A DNA stretch of 64,000 nucleotides from Prunella strophiata (lineage: Eukaryota > Chordata > Aves > Passeriformes > Prunellidae), in contig JAZBQD010000027.1 of NCBI GenBank assembly GCA_036583965.1, positions 24,311,001 through 24,375,000 of the forward strand, in the 5' to 3' direction. The position numbers and the translations under genes were made by a program. Position 1 is the stretch's first letter. Every line of letters starts with the position of its first letter. Below the pieces are notes generated by a model that worked only from the letters and a program-made list of their open reading frames with translations, was not told where the DNA came from and ran no database searches. Shown piece by piece: positions 36,161 to 49,707 of this stretch.

Positions 36161-39100
36161 TGACATCAGCAACTTCTTTGTAGGGTTGATTGTTTCCTTA
36201 GGCAAGCAATCACCTGAGCTAGGCATAGGAAATCTCAGCCTATTTCAGCTGACTGGTGGGGCTCTGAAATAACCAGCTTCAAGTTGCTTCACAGTGCCTA
36301 AGAGTGAGTCAAGGTCAAAACGTGCCTTACTTTTTTTTCATAAGGGCTTGGCTGCATTCACAAGTTTAGCAGCTTGTATATTTGTGGGATTTGTTGCTGC
36401 TGGAGATCTCCTGGCTCTCTAAGTCACTGCATCCTGCCCAGCTTTTCCAAAGAATAACATCCGCACGGGAACGCTGCCTCTGAAGTGTTTACACTCATTT
36501 CCTTCCTGGGGAAAACATGCAGCACTGAAACAGACCAAGGAGAAGGTGGCACATCTTTGCAGAGTACAGCTCGTTCTTAGCTGGTTGTGTGTGGAGTTCT
36601 CTGCGTCCTCTTTTCCTTTTCTTCATCAGAAAAGCAAGCAGAAATCTCCTCCCCAGCTAAGGCATCGCTCAGCCTCGCAGCAAGCCCAGCCAGGGCTGGC
36701 CACCGGCCAAGCCTTCGCTCGCTGCAACCTGCACACCATGTAACTCCTCCAAGAATAGCCCTTAAAAAAAAATAAAAAATCACAACATCAAAAAAAGGCT
36801 ATTTTAGCAATGTATTATCTCCATCCCTTCTGTGAAGCAGTGGAGTTTGGAGGGGATTTTTTCCCCCCACGCCCGTGTCCGTTGTTCCTCCTGCAATGAG
36901 CTGTCGCTAATGCCGAGAAATATTTTCAGACTTAATGCAGTGAGTCAGGGCTTAGCTGTAAATTGGTCATGGGATGGGAGGGATTCAGCTTGTCTGGTAC
37001 CCAGGGTCTGGTTTCAGCCATTTCAGTAACATGAGCAATTTCTCAACTGACGGTAATTAGACTCATAACTCTCTCTGAGATGATTTAAGGCGAGGATTAA
37101 TTATAAAAGTTTCTCGGTGTTAGAACATGTTTCTTTAGTTAAAGTTTGGCATGCTTTCATTTTATGATGAGCCTGAAAGAATGCTCCTCTACTTAAAATC
37201 TCTAAGTGCACCATTCTATGTAAATACCCATATTTGTGAGTTTATCTAAACAAATCTCTTAAATGGGAAAATCACTTAGAAGGCCCAAGAGCCAATTCAA
37301 GGGCTCGCAGAGTGAACTTGCATATTCCTTCTGGGCCTGGTTGGGTTTTGGTAACTGTTTTTCTGGCTGTACTTGATTTCTCGCTTAAATAAACAAAATA
37401 TTGTTGTTTTCTCTATCTTCATTAAAAGATAAGTGACTTAAGTGCCCTGATGTACTTCTCCTTTTGTCTCCATGGACAAGGGCTTTGCCAGCTCAGTGGG
37501 TTCTTGATGGAGCTGGGGATCCAGTAGACCCATGTTAAACTGCCTCCTTTGGTTGTACTGCCTTAAAAAGATATGTAAAATTGTGAGGTGTGAAAAGAGC
37601 AGTTCACATCAACCTCATCAGTCTGCCTTTTAGAAAACCTAAATACAAGTGGATAGGATTATGGAAGGCTTGGCTTGATTTGATGGCATAGATTCACAGA
37701 AGGGTAGATGGTATGACACATCCTCTCTATGTTCCTTATTTTCCTGGGGGTGAATTCCAGCTGATTCTCACAGCATAATAACAGAGTATTCCCAGTTAAT
37801 ATTTGAAAAACTTGTCCAAGTTTTCATTTTGTTCACTTTTTTTACTTCATAAACCTATTTTCTTATGATTAAGTCACATAGCCAAATAGTGATGTCATTT
37901 TTTTTTCCTTTTTGCTATCCTACTTCTGTGAGTACTTTTAAAAGATAAGAGATCCATATCTGGCTCCTTGGCTGCTGTGTTTGAAGTCTGTTTTTCTAGA
38001 AAAACATTGTGTTATTAGCCTGTCCTTAAGCTCCGGGAACAGAAAGTTGTTGGGGGGTTTTTGTTTGTAATAAATTTAGACTTAGATTCAGATCATATGC
38101 TAATGTTTTTAATAACCTGACACTCCAGATCTCCCTTGCTTTATGGCCTGCACTTATGACTCCTGCATTATGGATGCTGATGATTACTATGAGCATAGAA
38201 GTTATGGAATTGATTTTATGAATGGTAGCATGGAGCATGAAGCCGAGTTCACTTAAGGAAATAAAACAAGGCAAACAGACTAAAATATTAACAATGTGTT
38301 TTGTGTCATGGTGGGTGGCTTGTAATTCATTGAAACCCTTTTGTGAAGTGGTGCTTCAGCATCACTCACCCTCCAGTCCCCAGTGTCCCCAAACTTGGCA
38401 CAGTTACCTTTGAGACCAAATGTACTGGATCCACTTTGAGTTTGCAAGTGGTGACAGATTAATTTTGGAAAGACAGATTGCAAACATGCATCATGGGCCC
38501 GGTCTGAGTCGTAAAAATGTAATGTATGGCTGGTGCAGAATGATAAAAATTCATATCAGGGGAACAGCTTAATTAACTATTCTTGATTAAAGTAATACAG
38601 TATGTGAATTTAATAGCTTGTCTTCAAAAGCAGAATGTGAAATCACTTATTGCTTTGGTGTATCTTGCTGGCAAATAGGGAGCTGCCAGTGGTTCTTCGT
38701 GATTAATTGAGTTTAGAGGAACTTAACACTGGGGTGGCAGATACCAAATAATTATTCTGCTCTTGCTTCAAGCTCATTGCCTTGCATGAATAAAGAAGTA
38801 GTCAGGAACAAAGTTGTGGGAGTGGACTAGGAAAGGGATTGAGAATGCATGAAATAGGATTGATAGCTAGGAATAGGATTGATAGAGGAGGGAAGGCATG
38901 TTGGGATTGTGAAGAATACAGCAGAAGGGCTGGAGCTCTGCCACCACAGTATTAGTGAAACACTTTGCCACACAGATCCCCATGTTGCTGACCCATTTGT
39001 TGGTCCTTGGGGTGGTGGTGGTAGCTATGGAGAGCAGGAGAGCATTGTGTCTCCCTGCTGTCACCTTGGAGGCTGAGGAGCTCTAGTTCATGGAGTGTTT

Positions 39101-41296
39101 TCTCCACTTCATGTGGAGCCGTTGTTGTTCTTGTTCTTTGACACCTTCCTGGTGCCAGTAGCCAAGTCACTCATTCTGCAGCCATCCCAGCTTCTAGATG
39201 CATCAGGACAAGGCCTGGCTTGGTTGCAAGAGCAGGATACTGATGGCTGGTGTCCAGCAAGCTTCTAGAACCTGTCCAGCAGAGCTACTGCATAAGCTAG
39301 TGCTTCCATGTTGGTTATTTTATTAATGATATATCAATGTATTATTGTATCCTGTTGGTTATTTCTGCTGGTGTACTACCTAGGACTTGGGCCTTGTTGG
39401 AATGATCTCCTGACTTTTTCAGGACATCTCTCCAGGTTGTCAAGATAACTTTGAGTCCTGCAAAAGCAAGCCTTTCCTGGCTTGGTGCTCTCTGGGGTTT
39501 GGAAAGGAGTTGTAGTCTCCAGTTCATGATTATTCATCATCCCAGTCCCTAGTGAAAATCCAGCTCCAGGACAGATACCAGAAAAATCCTATTTGATGTA
39601 TTCCTCCATTTAAACAAAGTTCCATTGTAAAGTACCTTCTTCTCAGCCAGCTTTGCACTTTGGTATTAGTCACAGCTTAGATTCAGCCACTCTGATCAAT
39701 TAGCACAGACGTGAAAGTAGTGAACTTTTGACATCATTATATTATGTCAAAATGAGCTTGGAGAAGGGTTTTCTCATCATCTTTAAAATAGCACACAGAT
39801 CCTGCTTTACATTTCTTCCAGAGTCAGTACCTTCAATATATTTGCACATGAACTCGTCTGAAGAACTTTCCTGATTCCAGTCATTGATAGTTTTCAGGGC
39901 AATTTTTCACTTTAAGTAGGTAAGTATTCTAGTTGGACAGCTGAGCATTGCTGATGCTTTACAGTAGGGTGGGTGAAAAGAGGATCTTAGAGCAGCTATC
40001 CTGGCTTGGAGGCTGGGCATCTGCACACCTGTGACTGAGCCAAGACGCAGAATTTGGGTTTGCTCCTAATTTTTTCCTGATCCAAAATGAAGAAATAGAG
40101 TTTCTAATGTTTTCCTCATTTGTTATGGGATTTACCTTGTACTAGTGTTACTGAATGTCTGGTTCTGAATTACACAGCAAAGAGGTTTCCTTGGGAGACA
40201 CTCTTTCCTGCTGGTGTCTTTCTCCTGGGAGCAGGGCTCACTGCAGCACGTGGGCTGGCTGAAATGAATAGGACTGCCTGTGGCTGAAGATACTGTACCC
40301 AACAGAAAGGAAATACAAAGCCCAAACTTCTTGAGGGCATGTCTGTGTCAACACATTCTCCTTGGAGAGACACGTGTTGCAGAAGCTGCTGCTGCAATTA
40401 CACCTCATTATGAGACACTGTGTTTTTTGTATTTTATGAGTGCTTTGAAAAAATCAGCAAAGTCCATTAATAATGTGGCCAGTGAACTCAAATTGCCTGA
40501 CGATGCTGTTCTGTGCACACAGTGGAAAAATCAATCAGTTTAATCCCAGGTAAAGCTGTCTGGCTCTCCAGAGGAGGAGGCTGCCTCAGTTGCTGAGGGC
40601 TGGAAATCATTGCCTCACGCTAATTGAGTAACATCCAGCAATTGTGAGGCTGAATCTTCCAGACTGCTTTGACTCACGGGGGCTGAGTATCTAAATGAAG
40701 TGTATTTGTCATGCTGCAGTCCTACAGGATTAAGAGTACTTGGATTCGTTTGATCTGAGGCATTCCAACAATATTAAGTAAGTTAATTTTTTATTCCTTT
40801 GCGCCTTGTATTTTTCTGGCTGTAAAAGTCCAGCATCTTACTTTTTGGAAACTGAGCTGTGATACAAGAAAGATTTCTGGCTAGTATTTGTAGCTCTGGC
40901 AGGGCTTGAAAAATTCTTGGCTGGCTTTTACACTAGGCTGATAGCTGAGACCAAATATAACAAGAAGCAGAGTACTGCATGTAGAATTAAATCATATTGC
41001 TAGTTATTTTATTAGTTTTCTTGTCTTGAAATCACTCACTGTACTCTGTTTTTTGTGATAAATAGTAGGTCTACAGTGTTTAAATCAATACTTCGATGTT
41101 AAAGAATTTTAAACAACACTTTGAGAGATCCTTTTGTCTTTCAGCAAGATAATTATGCTGCGAAATTTGTTTTCCTAATTCATTTGGGAAGTCCAGCTTA
41201 TTGAATGTTTGGAATTAAGGACTTACTCCTGATATATCTGTGGTTTCTCCTCTGCACTCTTCTTTTTTTAGTGTCAGACCTTAGTCAAATGGCCAT
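36161..41296. other. CR1-free intronic block with a CpG-bearing core
   Basis: About 5.1 kb have no recognisable transposon, while CR1 copies flank it on both sides. Inside, 36440-36930 has many CpGs compared with its neighbours, and 36940-37110 and 38440-38580 have homeodomain-like TAATTA sites. No exon with a supported reading frame was found. Regulatory function is inference only. Confidence 0.45.
38852..38886. repeat. 20-base imperfect duplication
   Basis: AATAGGATTGATAG occurs twice with a period of 20 bases. Confidence 0.85.
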
Positions 41297-41450
41297 GAAT
41301 TGTGGCTGCCCCACCCCTGGCAGTGTCCAAGGCCAGGTTGGATGGGGTTTGGAGCAGTTTGGGATCATGGAAGGTGTCCCTGCCCATGGCAGGGGGTGGA
41401 ACAGAATGAGCTTTAAGATCTCTTCCAACCCAAACCATTCCATGATTCCA
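41297..41450 (+). mobile_element. CR1 LINE 3'-end fragment
   Basis: TGGCTGCCCCACCCCTGGCA, GGAAGGTGTCCCTGCCCATG and TCTTCCAACCCAAACCATTC ending CATGATTCC are clear CR1 3' UTR blocks. Confidence 0.93.
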
Positions 41451-44224
41451 AACTGACTGTGAAGTTGCACTCTTAATGAGAGAGGGACCTGCTGAGAGGA
41501 AAAGAAATACCTTTAGATATTGAAAAATATTCTCAGAACATGTATTGAGTTATTAATGCTGGCAGAGTTTCTGGTCAGTTCAGGAGAGCATGTGCTGAGT
41601 GTCCATGGTGGTGGCTGTAGGGCCCAACAGTGCCTAGTATTAAAATTAATTGGAAGCAATTTTAAGCCCCAGGAATTTGGGGCTTAAACTAAACTCTGAA
41701 TTTGAGGATTATGAACAGACTAGCTAATCATCTAAGCATTTGTCTTCCCAGATAAGCCTTGACAACATCCTGAGCATTCCCTGCACCCCAGCTGCTGAGT
41801 GAGCTGTGTGATGTGGCCTTTCAGAAGTGAGGGGATGGGAAAGAGAGCTGAGAACCATCCCAGTCTGGGGCTGCATGGTCACAGATTGCTCAGTTGGTGC
41901 TGCCAAGCAGCAGGAAGTCCATGGGAGGGCTGGAGGAGAGAGTCCATGGGTGCAGGAGCTCAGGTGAGCAGCACATGGCAAGGCCTTGCAATGGCTGAGG
42001 CAAAGCAGCAAGCCCTGTGCATAGTAGCAGAAAGATTTAATGACCCTAGAACTTAATTAGGATGGTGCAATGTTGCCAGTTGCTTATTTATAGCTGTAAG
42101 TTTAGGCCATGTGTGACTTTTCATTTAGAAGAAAGGAACACAGGAGCCTTGGCTGAAAGGAACCCATTTCCTTCTGCTCATTGCACTCAGATGATCACTG
42201 TTGTTTAAGTGAAGTTTAAACATCATAAAATATGCCCTCATCTTGTGATCCCCATCTGCTGCTCGCCCTTCCTTTCCCTGCTGAAGGTTATTTCAGCAAT
42301 TTTACCAGCAGCACAGGATGCTGCTCCTGGGCCGGGTCGTTCTCCCATCTTCCCTGTTGGCTTTCCCTCCCTGCAGGCCTTACCCAGCTGTTCCCAACAG
42401 AGTCCTTCCAGCACGGAGTCATTGCTGTTGCCATCATGTTTAATAACTGCAGGATAACTCTTCAGCACATGCTGGAGGACTTGTGCAGGCCATGATTCAG
42501 GAGAGCAGCAGTGGGGCTGTGCCCCATTGCCCTGCAGGGGATTTAGGCACCTCTGTGTTTAGGGACGTTTAAGGACCTCTGGTCCTTCAAGTGCTTTACA
42601 GATCCAGGAGCAAAGTGATGGAGTTTACATCAGGAAAGCTGTTAGCAGTGAATTTAGGCACATTTTGTTAAGGACATACTCCACTGCATCCCAGAGCCTT
42701 GGTGAGGTGGAAGGCTGTGCTCTTTGTGAGGAGTCAGGGAATTAGAGCAGTTCTGTATTTCACTGCAGGGGAAACACGTGATCCTCACACACATTTCGTG
42801 CCTCCATTTGTTTCAAAACTGCTTTTGCAGTCCTTCAGGTTGGGAAGTTTAGGGTTTGTCAGATTGTTAGGTTTGGCTGCTAAGTGCCAAGCGTGATGTT
42901 TCTGGTTTTCTTTGTAAAGTTACATGATTTGTTTGTTGTTGGTGTTTCTTATAGAGTTGAAGAAGGTCAGGTGTGCTCCTTGCTGGGTCTTGCTGTTCTG
43001 GGTTTGGTAGGTCTCTGGTCTGGTTTTGAGTGCTTATGAGGTGTTGGGCATAGAAGGGCCAAGAGAGGGATTCATATCATGGGATCTCTGCTGTGGGTTG
43101 TTCAAAAGGTGAAAGTTTTGTCAGAATGAATGGTCAGCCAGGTGCTTGAACATAGGTACAGGATCTCCAGAGAGCCTTGATCACCATCTCTGCTGTTCTT
43201 CAGTTTGCAGAGAGATGAACAAGTGAGAACTATTAATCACAGCCAACTGATTTTGGTTTCAAAAGACATTTTATTTGTTAATGTTTTTAGTGACAATCAG
43301 GGAAGATTCTTGTCCTGATGCATCTGCTGTGCTTTTATATGAATCACAGTGTTATAAAAAGGAAGAGGAATTATGGGGCTTGGGTGACTTAAATAAAATC
43401 TATTTTTGCTGTTAGGATCATAGCACTGACATGGTATATGGTTTGAATTAAAGTTCTCATTATCACATTAAGATTCAACAAGGAGTTAATTAAGTGTAGG
43501 GAAGTAATTGAATGCTAATACTACAACATTGCAGTGAAAAATGAGACCATGTCTTCATACTAAACTCTGGTTTTCTCCTCATTGTGAGTGCTGTGCCTAT
43601 GACCATGCATTGGAGTGCACTTCTGACTCAGGCAGAGAGATTTCTTGGTTGGGACATGCTGGTCCATCCTTTTTCAACATTCCTCTGATGGGACAACCCT
43701 GTTAAATTTTAGAAGTGCTTATCTCTTCACTCACTTAATTTCAAAAACAAAAAATAGAGCTTGTGTTAAAACTTGGTGTCTGCAAATGGCTGGAAATAAA
43801 CTATAGATGTGGAAGCCAGTTTTGCTTAGATAGCAAAATTTAAATGACTTAAGAACACCTGTTTTTCATGTTGCATGTAATTTTGGTTAATTTTAAAGAG
43901 ACCTGATGGACTGCGAGTCAAAGAACATGTGGATTTTTTACTTCCTGATATTTCTGTTAGCACCAAATTGTTTTGTTTAATATTTCAAGCAGGAAGACAG
44001 ACCATCCCCAGCAACTTTTTGGCTTGAGAGACATCTTGAGCACTGTACCACAATGTTTTGTAGCCATGATTTTAGCTAATTTCTCCTTCAACATTCTTTT
44101 ACTTTAGTTTTTTTTTTTTTTAGTATGAATGCCTAGTTTACAGGTGCACCCTGTATTTGTTGTAGGTCAGCCTCGCTTGTTTGAGGTAATGAATTAAAAA
44201 ACAGGAATTAAAAAAATATATATG

Positions 44225-44770
44225 GCAATGCATGTGATCCATCCTGACTTCAGAGGGGCTTTAAATACTGTGGCTGAAATTGGAAATGTGCTTGGTAGGA
44301 AAGATGTGGGCAGATGGGGAAGAGCCAGAGGGGAGTGACAGGAATAGGACACTTAGCAAACGTAAAGCTGTAATGGAAAATGGAAGGAATTGATTTGTTT
44401 AGCCTAAAAATACAGAAGGAAACGAGTCACCCAGTATGGGAAAGGTTGCTTTAAAAGGCACAACAATGGTTTTTTCTCCATGACTCCTGAGAGAGGCAGG
44501 AAGGCATCAGGCAAGGATTACAGCTGGGTAGTAGGATAAACGTTTGAACTTTCAGGGAAGTGGTAAAATGAAAGACAGACTGTTGGGGAAACCTGTGGGG
44601 TGGGAGTTTGGAGAACAGGTTAGACAGAAATCTGTTGAAGTGGTTTGGGTACGTGCCCTGGGGTGGTGCAGTTGGGTGGTATTTTGAAATATCTTGCTTT
44701 TGTGATGGTTGATACCAGGTGAAGATCTAAGGAGACTGATCTTGTAGGGTTTCACTGAGCTGTTTCATGT
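44225..44770 (+). mobile_element. Old, heavily degraded CR1-type LINE with reverse-transcriptase remnant
   Basis: At 44231-44280 one frame reads VIHPDFRGALNTVA, resembling the reverse-transcriptase motif region D-F-x-x-A-F-D-T-V of CR1-type LINEs. After an apparent internal deletion come GATTTGTTTAGCCTAAAAA, GGAAACCTGTGGGGTGGGAG and GAACAGGTTAGACAGAAATC, in the order found in ancient sauropsid CR1 3' parts. No intact frame remains. It is more diverged than the other copies here. Confidence 0.5.
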
Positions 44771-45163
44771 TCTGATCAAGAGAGGCATTGAGATTTTGTG
44801 GGTGAACGATGGACCCATCCCTGCTTGTCTGATCTTGCCCAGCATGGTGTCTCCTTTTCCATGGCCAGTCTCTCCTGAGGGAGCTGACACCAAATCCCAG
44901 CCCTGGCTGGGCTCATGCACTGCTGGGACTGATGCACACAGCCACCCCAGGCTGGCTCTGAGCTTTTCCTGGAGGAAAGGTTTGCTGCCTTCTGGAAGGC
45001 AGAGCTCATTTTGAGTCTCTTCCATGTCCTCTCCCACCTGTGAGGAGTGGTTTTGGGAAGAGGGGATGCAGAAGATGAGAGGATGGAAAAGCAGAGTGGA
45101 TATCAAAGGCTATACCAGGCATACAGTCATTTTGGGACTATGAAATACTGCTCATCTTAGGTT

Positions 45164-45235
45164 GATAGAATCACAGAATTGCTAAGGTTGGAAAAGACCT
45201 CTGAGATCATTGAATCTAACCATTATTGTCCTAAA
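45164..45235 (-). mobile_element. CR1 3'-terminal fragment of a different subfamily
   Basis: AGAATCACAGAATTGCTAAG, then GTTGGAAAAGACCTCTGAG and ATCATTGAATCTAACC match CR1 tails of the AAAAGACCTCT type rather than the GGGACCTTAAAG type. Confidence 0.85.
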
Positions 45236-46379
45236 TGTTGGACTTGAGTATTTCCAGGTCTGTAATTGAATTTTAGGCTAGTTCTTCTCCCAGTATTGGT
45301 TTAGATATCTTCTAACCTGCACCACCCTGAGCATAAAAGATATATTTCTTCATACTCATTGAAATATATTGGTGTCTCATTTTGCCAGCACTTAAGAGTT
45401 ATATTTATTTATCTGCTCTTCTTCCAAGGAAACTTAGAGGAGATAAACACTTAAAACCCAGCCTCCATTACTGATTTAAATGGCTTATAAATTTTTAAGC
45501 TGTTTATGATTATCTTCTATTCTGATGTATATGGTTTCTCTTCTCAGTATTACTCTCAGATAAATGTGTTTGGAGAATCCAGACAAAATCCATGCTTATA
45601 CAGCTGAGGATTGGAAACACAGTAAGTGAGCAGGCCACTATGGTCTGTGAAACAATAATGATTCTTTCTGCTGTTCAAAGTAACTGCTAACTAAAACAAG
45701 GAGGAGATTGTACAAAATTCACAGGTCAGATGTAAGGCTTCTCCTGCAGTCCTAATGTTTCTCGTGTGTGTCATAGTACACATGTGATACTTAGTAATAT
45801 TCCAACTATTATATCCTTTAAAATGCACATTTTACCCAGGCATGCTGGATTTTGCCATGTAACAAGAGCTGTTATTCATTCTCTTGGGTCTTCAATCTTA
45901 TGCCTGGTGCACATTTGAGAATTAATGCAAATAAAACAGACGTTGAGAGGAGCAAAATACAGACATTGAAAATATGTTCCAGCAATGGCATTTTTACATA
46001 ATTGCAATTACTGAAAATCTCAAAATTAGAGCCTTGGACAGTGCTGGGAGAATGAGAGCTTATAGTAAGGGAATTCTTGCTGGTTTGGAACACAGAAACC
46101 CTTTCTGGAGTGAATGTATTTGTATTGCTGAGTAGCACCACTCTTGGTTTTCTGTTATCTCACTTCTCAGGGTTACATCATTCACCATTTCTTGCTACCA
46201 TTTCACTCTGCTTACCTATGGCTTAACAGTATCTTTTCATTTGCACCACATCTTTAATTAGTTCTGGTTTTCCTCTTAATCATAAACAACAAACCCAGAA
46301 GGACTTTGTCTTTCATTGTTTTCCCTTGTTCCATCCTTTGTAAATCCCGGGTTGGAACAAGAGGGGGCAAATTATCTTC

Positions 46380-46805
46380 ATAGGATCATAGAGTGGTTTG
46401 GGTTGAAGGAACCTTTAAGCTCATCTCATCCCACCCCTCTGCCATGGGCAGGGACACCTTTCAGTATCCCAGGGTGCTCCAAGCTCTGTCCAGCCTGGCC
46501 TTGGACACTTCCAGGGATCCAGGGGCAGCCACAGCTTCTCTGGGCACCCTGTGCCAGGGCCTGCCCACCCTCACAGGGAACAATTCCTTCCCAAATATCC
46601 CATCTGAACCCTGACCTCTGGCAGTGGGAAGCCATTCCCCCTTGTCCTGGCACTGCATTTCTTGTAGACAGTGTTTCTCCATTTTTCCTTTTGGCTTCTT
46701 CAGGCACTGAAATGCCACAAGTTAGGTCACCCTGAAGCTTCTCTTCTCCAGGCTGAACAGTCCCAGTTCTCTCAGCCTTTCCTCATAGCCAAGCTGCTCT
46801 ATCTT
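46380..46805 (-). mobile_element. CR1 LINE 3' fragment, long copy
   Basis: From the tail: GATCATAGAGTGGTTTGGG, GGGACACCTTTCAGTATCCC, the CAGCTTCTCTGGGCACCC block and CAATTCCTTCCCAAATATCC. It continues into coding-end CR1 sequence (CTTCTCTTCTCCAGGCTGAA). It shares the uncommon CCTTTCAGTATCCC wording with the copy at 52889. Confidence 0.94.
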
Positions 46806-49707
46806 ACCTGTATCCTGCTAAATTCCCTGTTAAGCCTTGGTTAATGGGCACTGTCATTATCCTGACATCTAGGAGGATGTCACTGCACTTCATGGAGCTG
46901 CTTGGATGTAATAAGAAAATGTGATAAGCAGAGTCTGCCCAAACCTGCAGCTGGCAGGTCAAACCTGCAGCCAGTGACCAGCATAACTCTAGAGGAAGCA
47001 CCATCACCATGTGTTGTTTGCAGGTGGGGGGAACCAGCTGCTGTTTTTAACACCTCCCCAGTGTGGCTGCTTGGTGGTCACCATCATTTCCATGAGCCCA
47101 TCCTACAATGTAACCCCAAATCTTGCATTAAGGCAGTGAGGGAGGATCTGTGTGCATCTTGTTTGGTTCTGACAGCACAGGAAGATCTCAGGAGGCTTTG
47201 CTTGCATGTGAAGGCATCTCTCAGGAAGCTGATTTTACAAAGGGTTAAAGTAGAGCAGGTTCCAAAAACAGGCTGAAAAAGACCAGTTTTGGCTCTAGAA
47301 AAGCAGCTTAAGAATTTGCTACAGCTGCTGAAAATGTAGACCCAGCTATTTAATCAGGGCACATCCCTTCCTCTAGCTATGTTCTCTCATATGTGTTTGA
47401 AGGGCATAAAAATCTTCAAAACCATCCCAGTAAAAAGTTCTGCAAAACTGTGGTGCTATAACCCTCCTGCCATTCCAGCAAGGTGCCTTGATGGAGCAGG
47501 AGTACCTCTGACACCCCAGCTCCCTCTCACAGCATTTGTCCCTGGCTGTAAATGTTTCACAGACTTTACCCACTCCTGTTGTCTCATGCTCATTGCCAGC
47601 TCCCTCTGTGTTCCTGAACTGCCTTCAGGAGACATGCATGAAGAGCTGGGAGCATGAGTAATAGCTACATTTGCTGTAAATAAGTGTATTTTTGCAAAAG
47701 CTGGTTGAGCTAGAGAGACAGAATAGTTGATGACGCAGGCTTATTAAGCAGAAAATTAAATTTTGAGCCAGGTTTTGTTATCTAGGGTGGCTCTACAATC
47801 CAGAAGAGCAACATACCTGTAGAAGGTTGCCAAGTGCTTTTTGTTGCCAAATGTTCTCTGAGGTTTCCTCAAGAGTCAGCCTAGTCTTCTAAGTAATGGA
47901 GTTTTAAACTTTTTTCTATCTGATTTTTATTTGCTAGGTAAAACTTTCAACCAGTCTGATGTACCCAAGCCATTGAAGTTTGGGTGTGTTAATGAGAGCT
48001 GGAGAGCAGCTCACCTTCCTGCCTGTAGCATTTTGTTTGCAGTATTGTGGATATCTTCTGATGCCACTGTTCTTGGTGCTCTCTTGGGTTTATTACATGG
48101 ATGAGCAGGGCTCCCACTGCAGGAGCAAGGTGATTCCCCATGTGCCCTGAAACTTCATGCACCTTTGGAGACAAATGTTCTGGCTTTATTTCTCTCTGCT
48201 CTGCTCATTTCCTTATCCTGGCTGACCTTTCAGAGTGCTGTGGAGGCTGAAGGAACCAGAAAACCCTGATGGCCAGGGCAGCATCATCCTCATATTTCAC
48301 AACTGAGGCATTTCACCAGTGATTACACCTCTTGTTTTCTCTAGGGGACACCTTGAGGTTTGTCAGTCTGGAACTTTGAGATAGAAATCCAGATTTTATT
48401 TTGCTGGACCTTAGTGTCCCAAGCTATAAAGAACCCCAAGGATTCACCCATGTGTGTTGATGAAAGCTCAGAGCTCTGAAAGGGAGCAGGATGGCAAGGT
48501 GCAGGGAAGAGTTTCCCTGCAGGATTTATTGGTAGGACTTATTTATCATTTATGTGCCTTGTTTTTGTAATTTCATCTGTTTACCTGTGCTAATTTCCTG
48601 TCTCCAGGCCAGCTGCTGCTCCCATGTCTGCTTTTCACACAAAACCCTGGTGTTTGGCTACTCAACAGAATTAATTGGAATTACTGTAACTAATTAGCCC
48701 AGACTTTCTAATATTGACTGGGAGAAAAGATGATGAGGATGTTTAGAAGGTTGTAGCCATTAGACTTGGTAAATACATGCTCTGTGAAAACCCTTCAGTG
48801 GTGGGAATTGCCATCCTTTTTTTATCCCCTGCTCTTCAATGATGCCCTCCATCAAAGCTCAAAGGCCACTGACTTGGGCTGAGGGTGAACTATATTTAGG
48901 TACTGCAGGAGAAGTCCTGAAACTCACTCCAGAGGGAACTTTTCCCTTCCTCTTCCTTTATATTTTCTTTATTTTTCCCCTGACTTTATACTTTTGGCTG
49001 GATTTTTCTGATTTTTGAGCTCTTACAGCTTGAGTTGAGTGTAAAGGGCACGTTAGATGTTCTTCTGAAAATAATCCCTTCATAGTTTTTAACAAATCAA
49101 AAGCATTTGAAAATAATTATCAATGTTTTACTGCACCACTGTGTGTGCCCCTCTGCATGACTGGTAAATAAACACTGAAAGCAGCATTCCCTGTCTCCTC
49201 AGCAATGGAGGCCTTTGGTGGGCTGCAGAAAGCTGCTCAGGATTTACACATTTCTCCTTTTTCATCTGTTTTTTATCCCATTTTGAGTAATGGTTTGGGT
49301 TTTTTTGGGCCTTACAATTCCTGCTCTTCCATATTGCATTCCAGGAGCTGGAGTTGCTGCAGCAGAATTTCTCAGTAGTTTCCCTGGGAAGGAGGAGCTC
49401 CATTAAGTGGCTGGTTCCAGGATGAGGTCTGCCCTCTGGAGCAGGTTTTGGATGCCTGATGAAAGCAGAGGATTTTTCCCTGCCAAGCCTGGGTTACACT
49501 CCCTGTGTCAGTGCAGACTCACTGCCTGGTGCTGGCTGGGTTTGCAGAATCAGGATTTTTTTCTAAAATGAATGCCAGGCACTGTGTCTGCTGCTGCCTT
49601 CCCTTGGCATGCCTCAATGGCCTCAGTCTCTCCCTCTGCTGCTTGGGGATAAAACTCAACAAAAGCTACTCAGAAAGTGGGTTTTTTTTTCCAGGCTCTA
49701 TACTTTA
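46806..49707. other. Intronic stretch without recognisable genes
   Basis: No transposon, RNA gene or exon was recognised. Reading frames of up to 124 codons here show no family. Confidence 0.6.
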
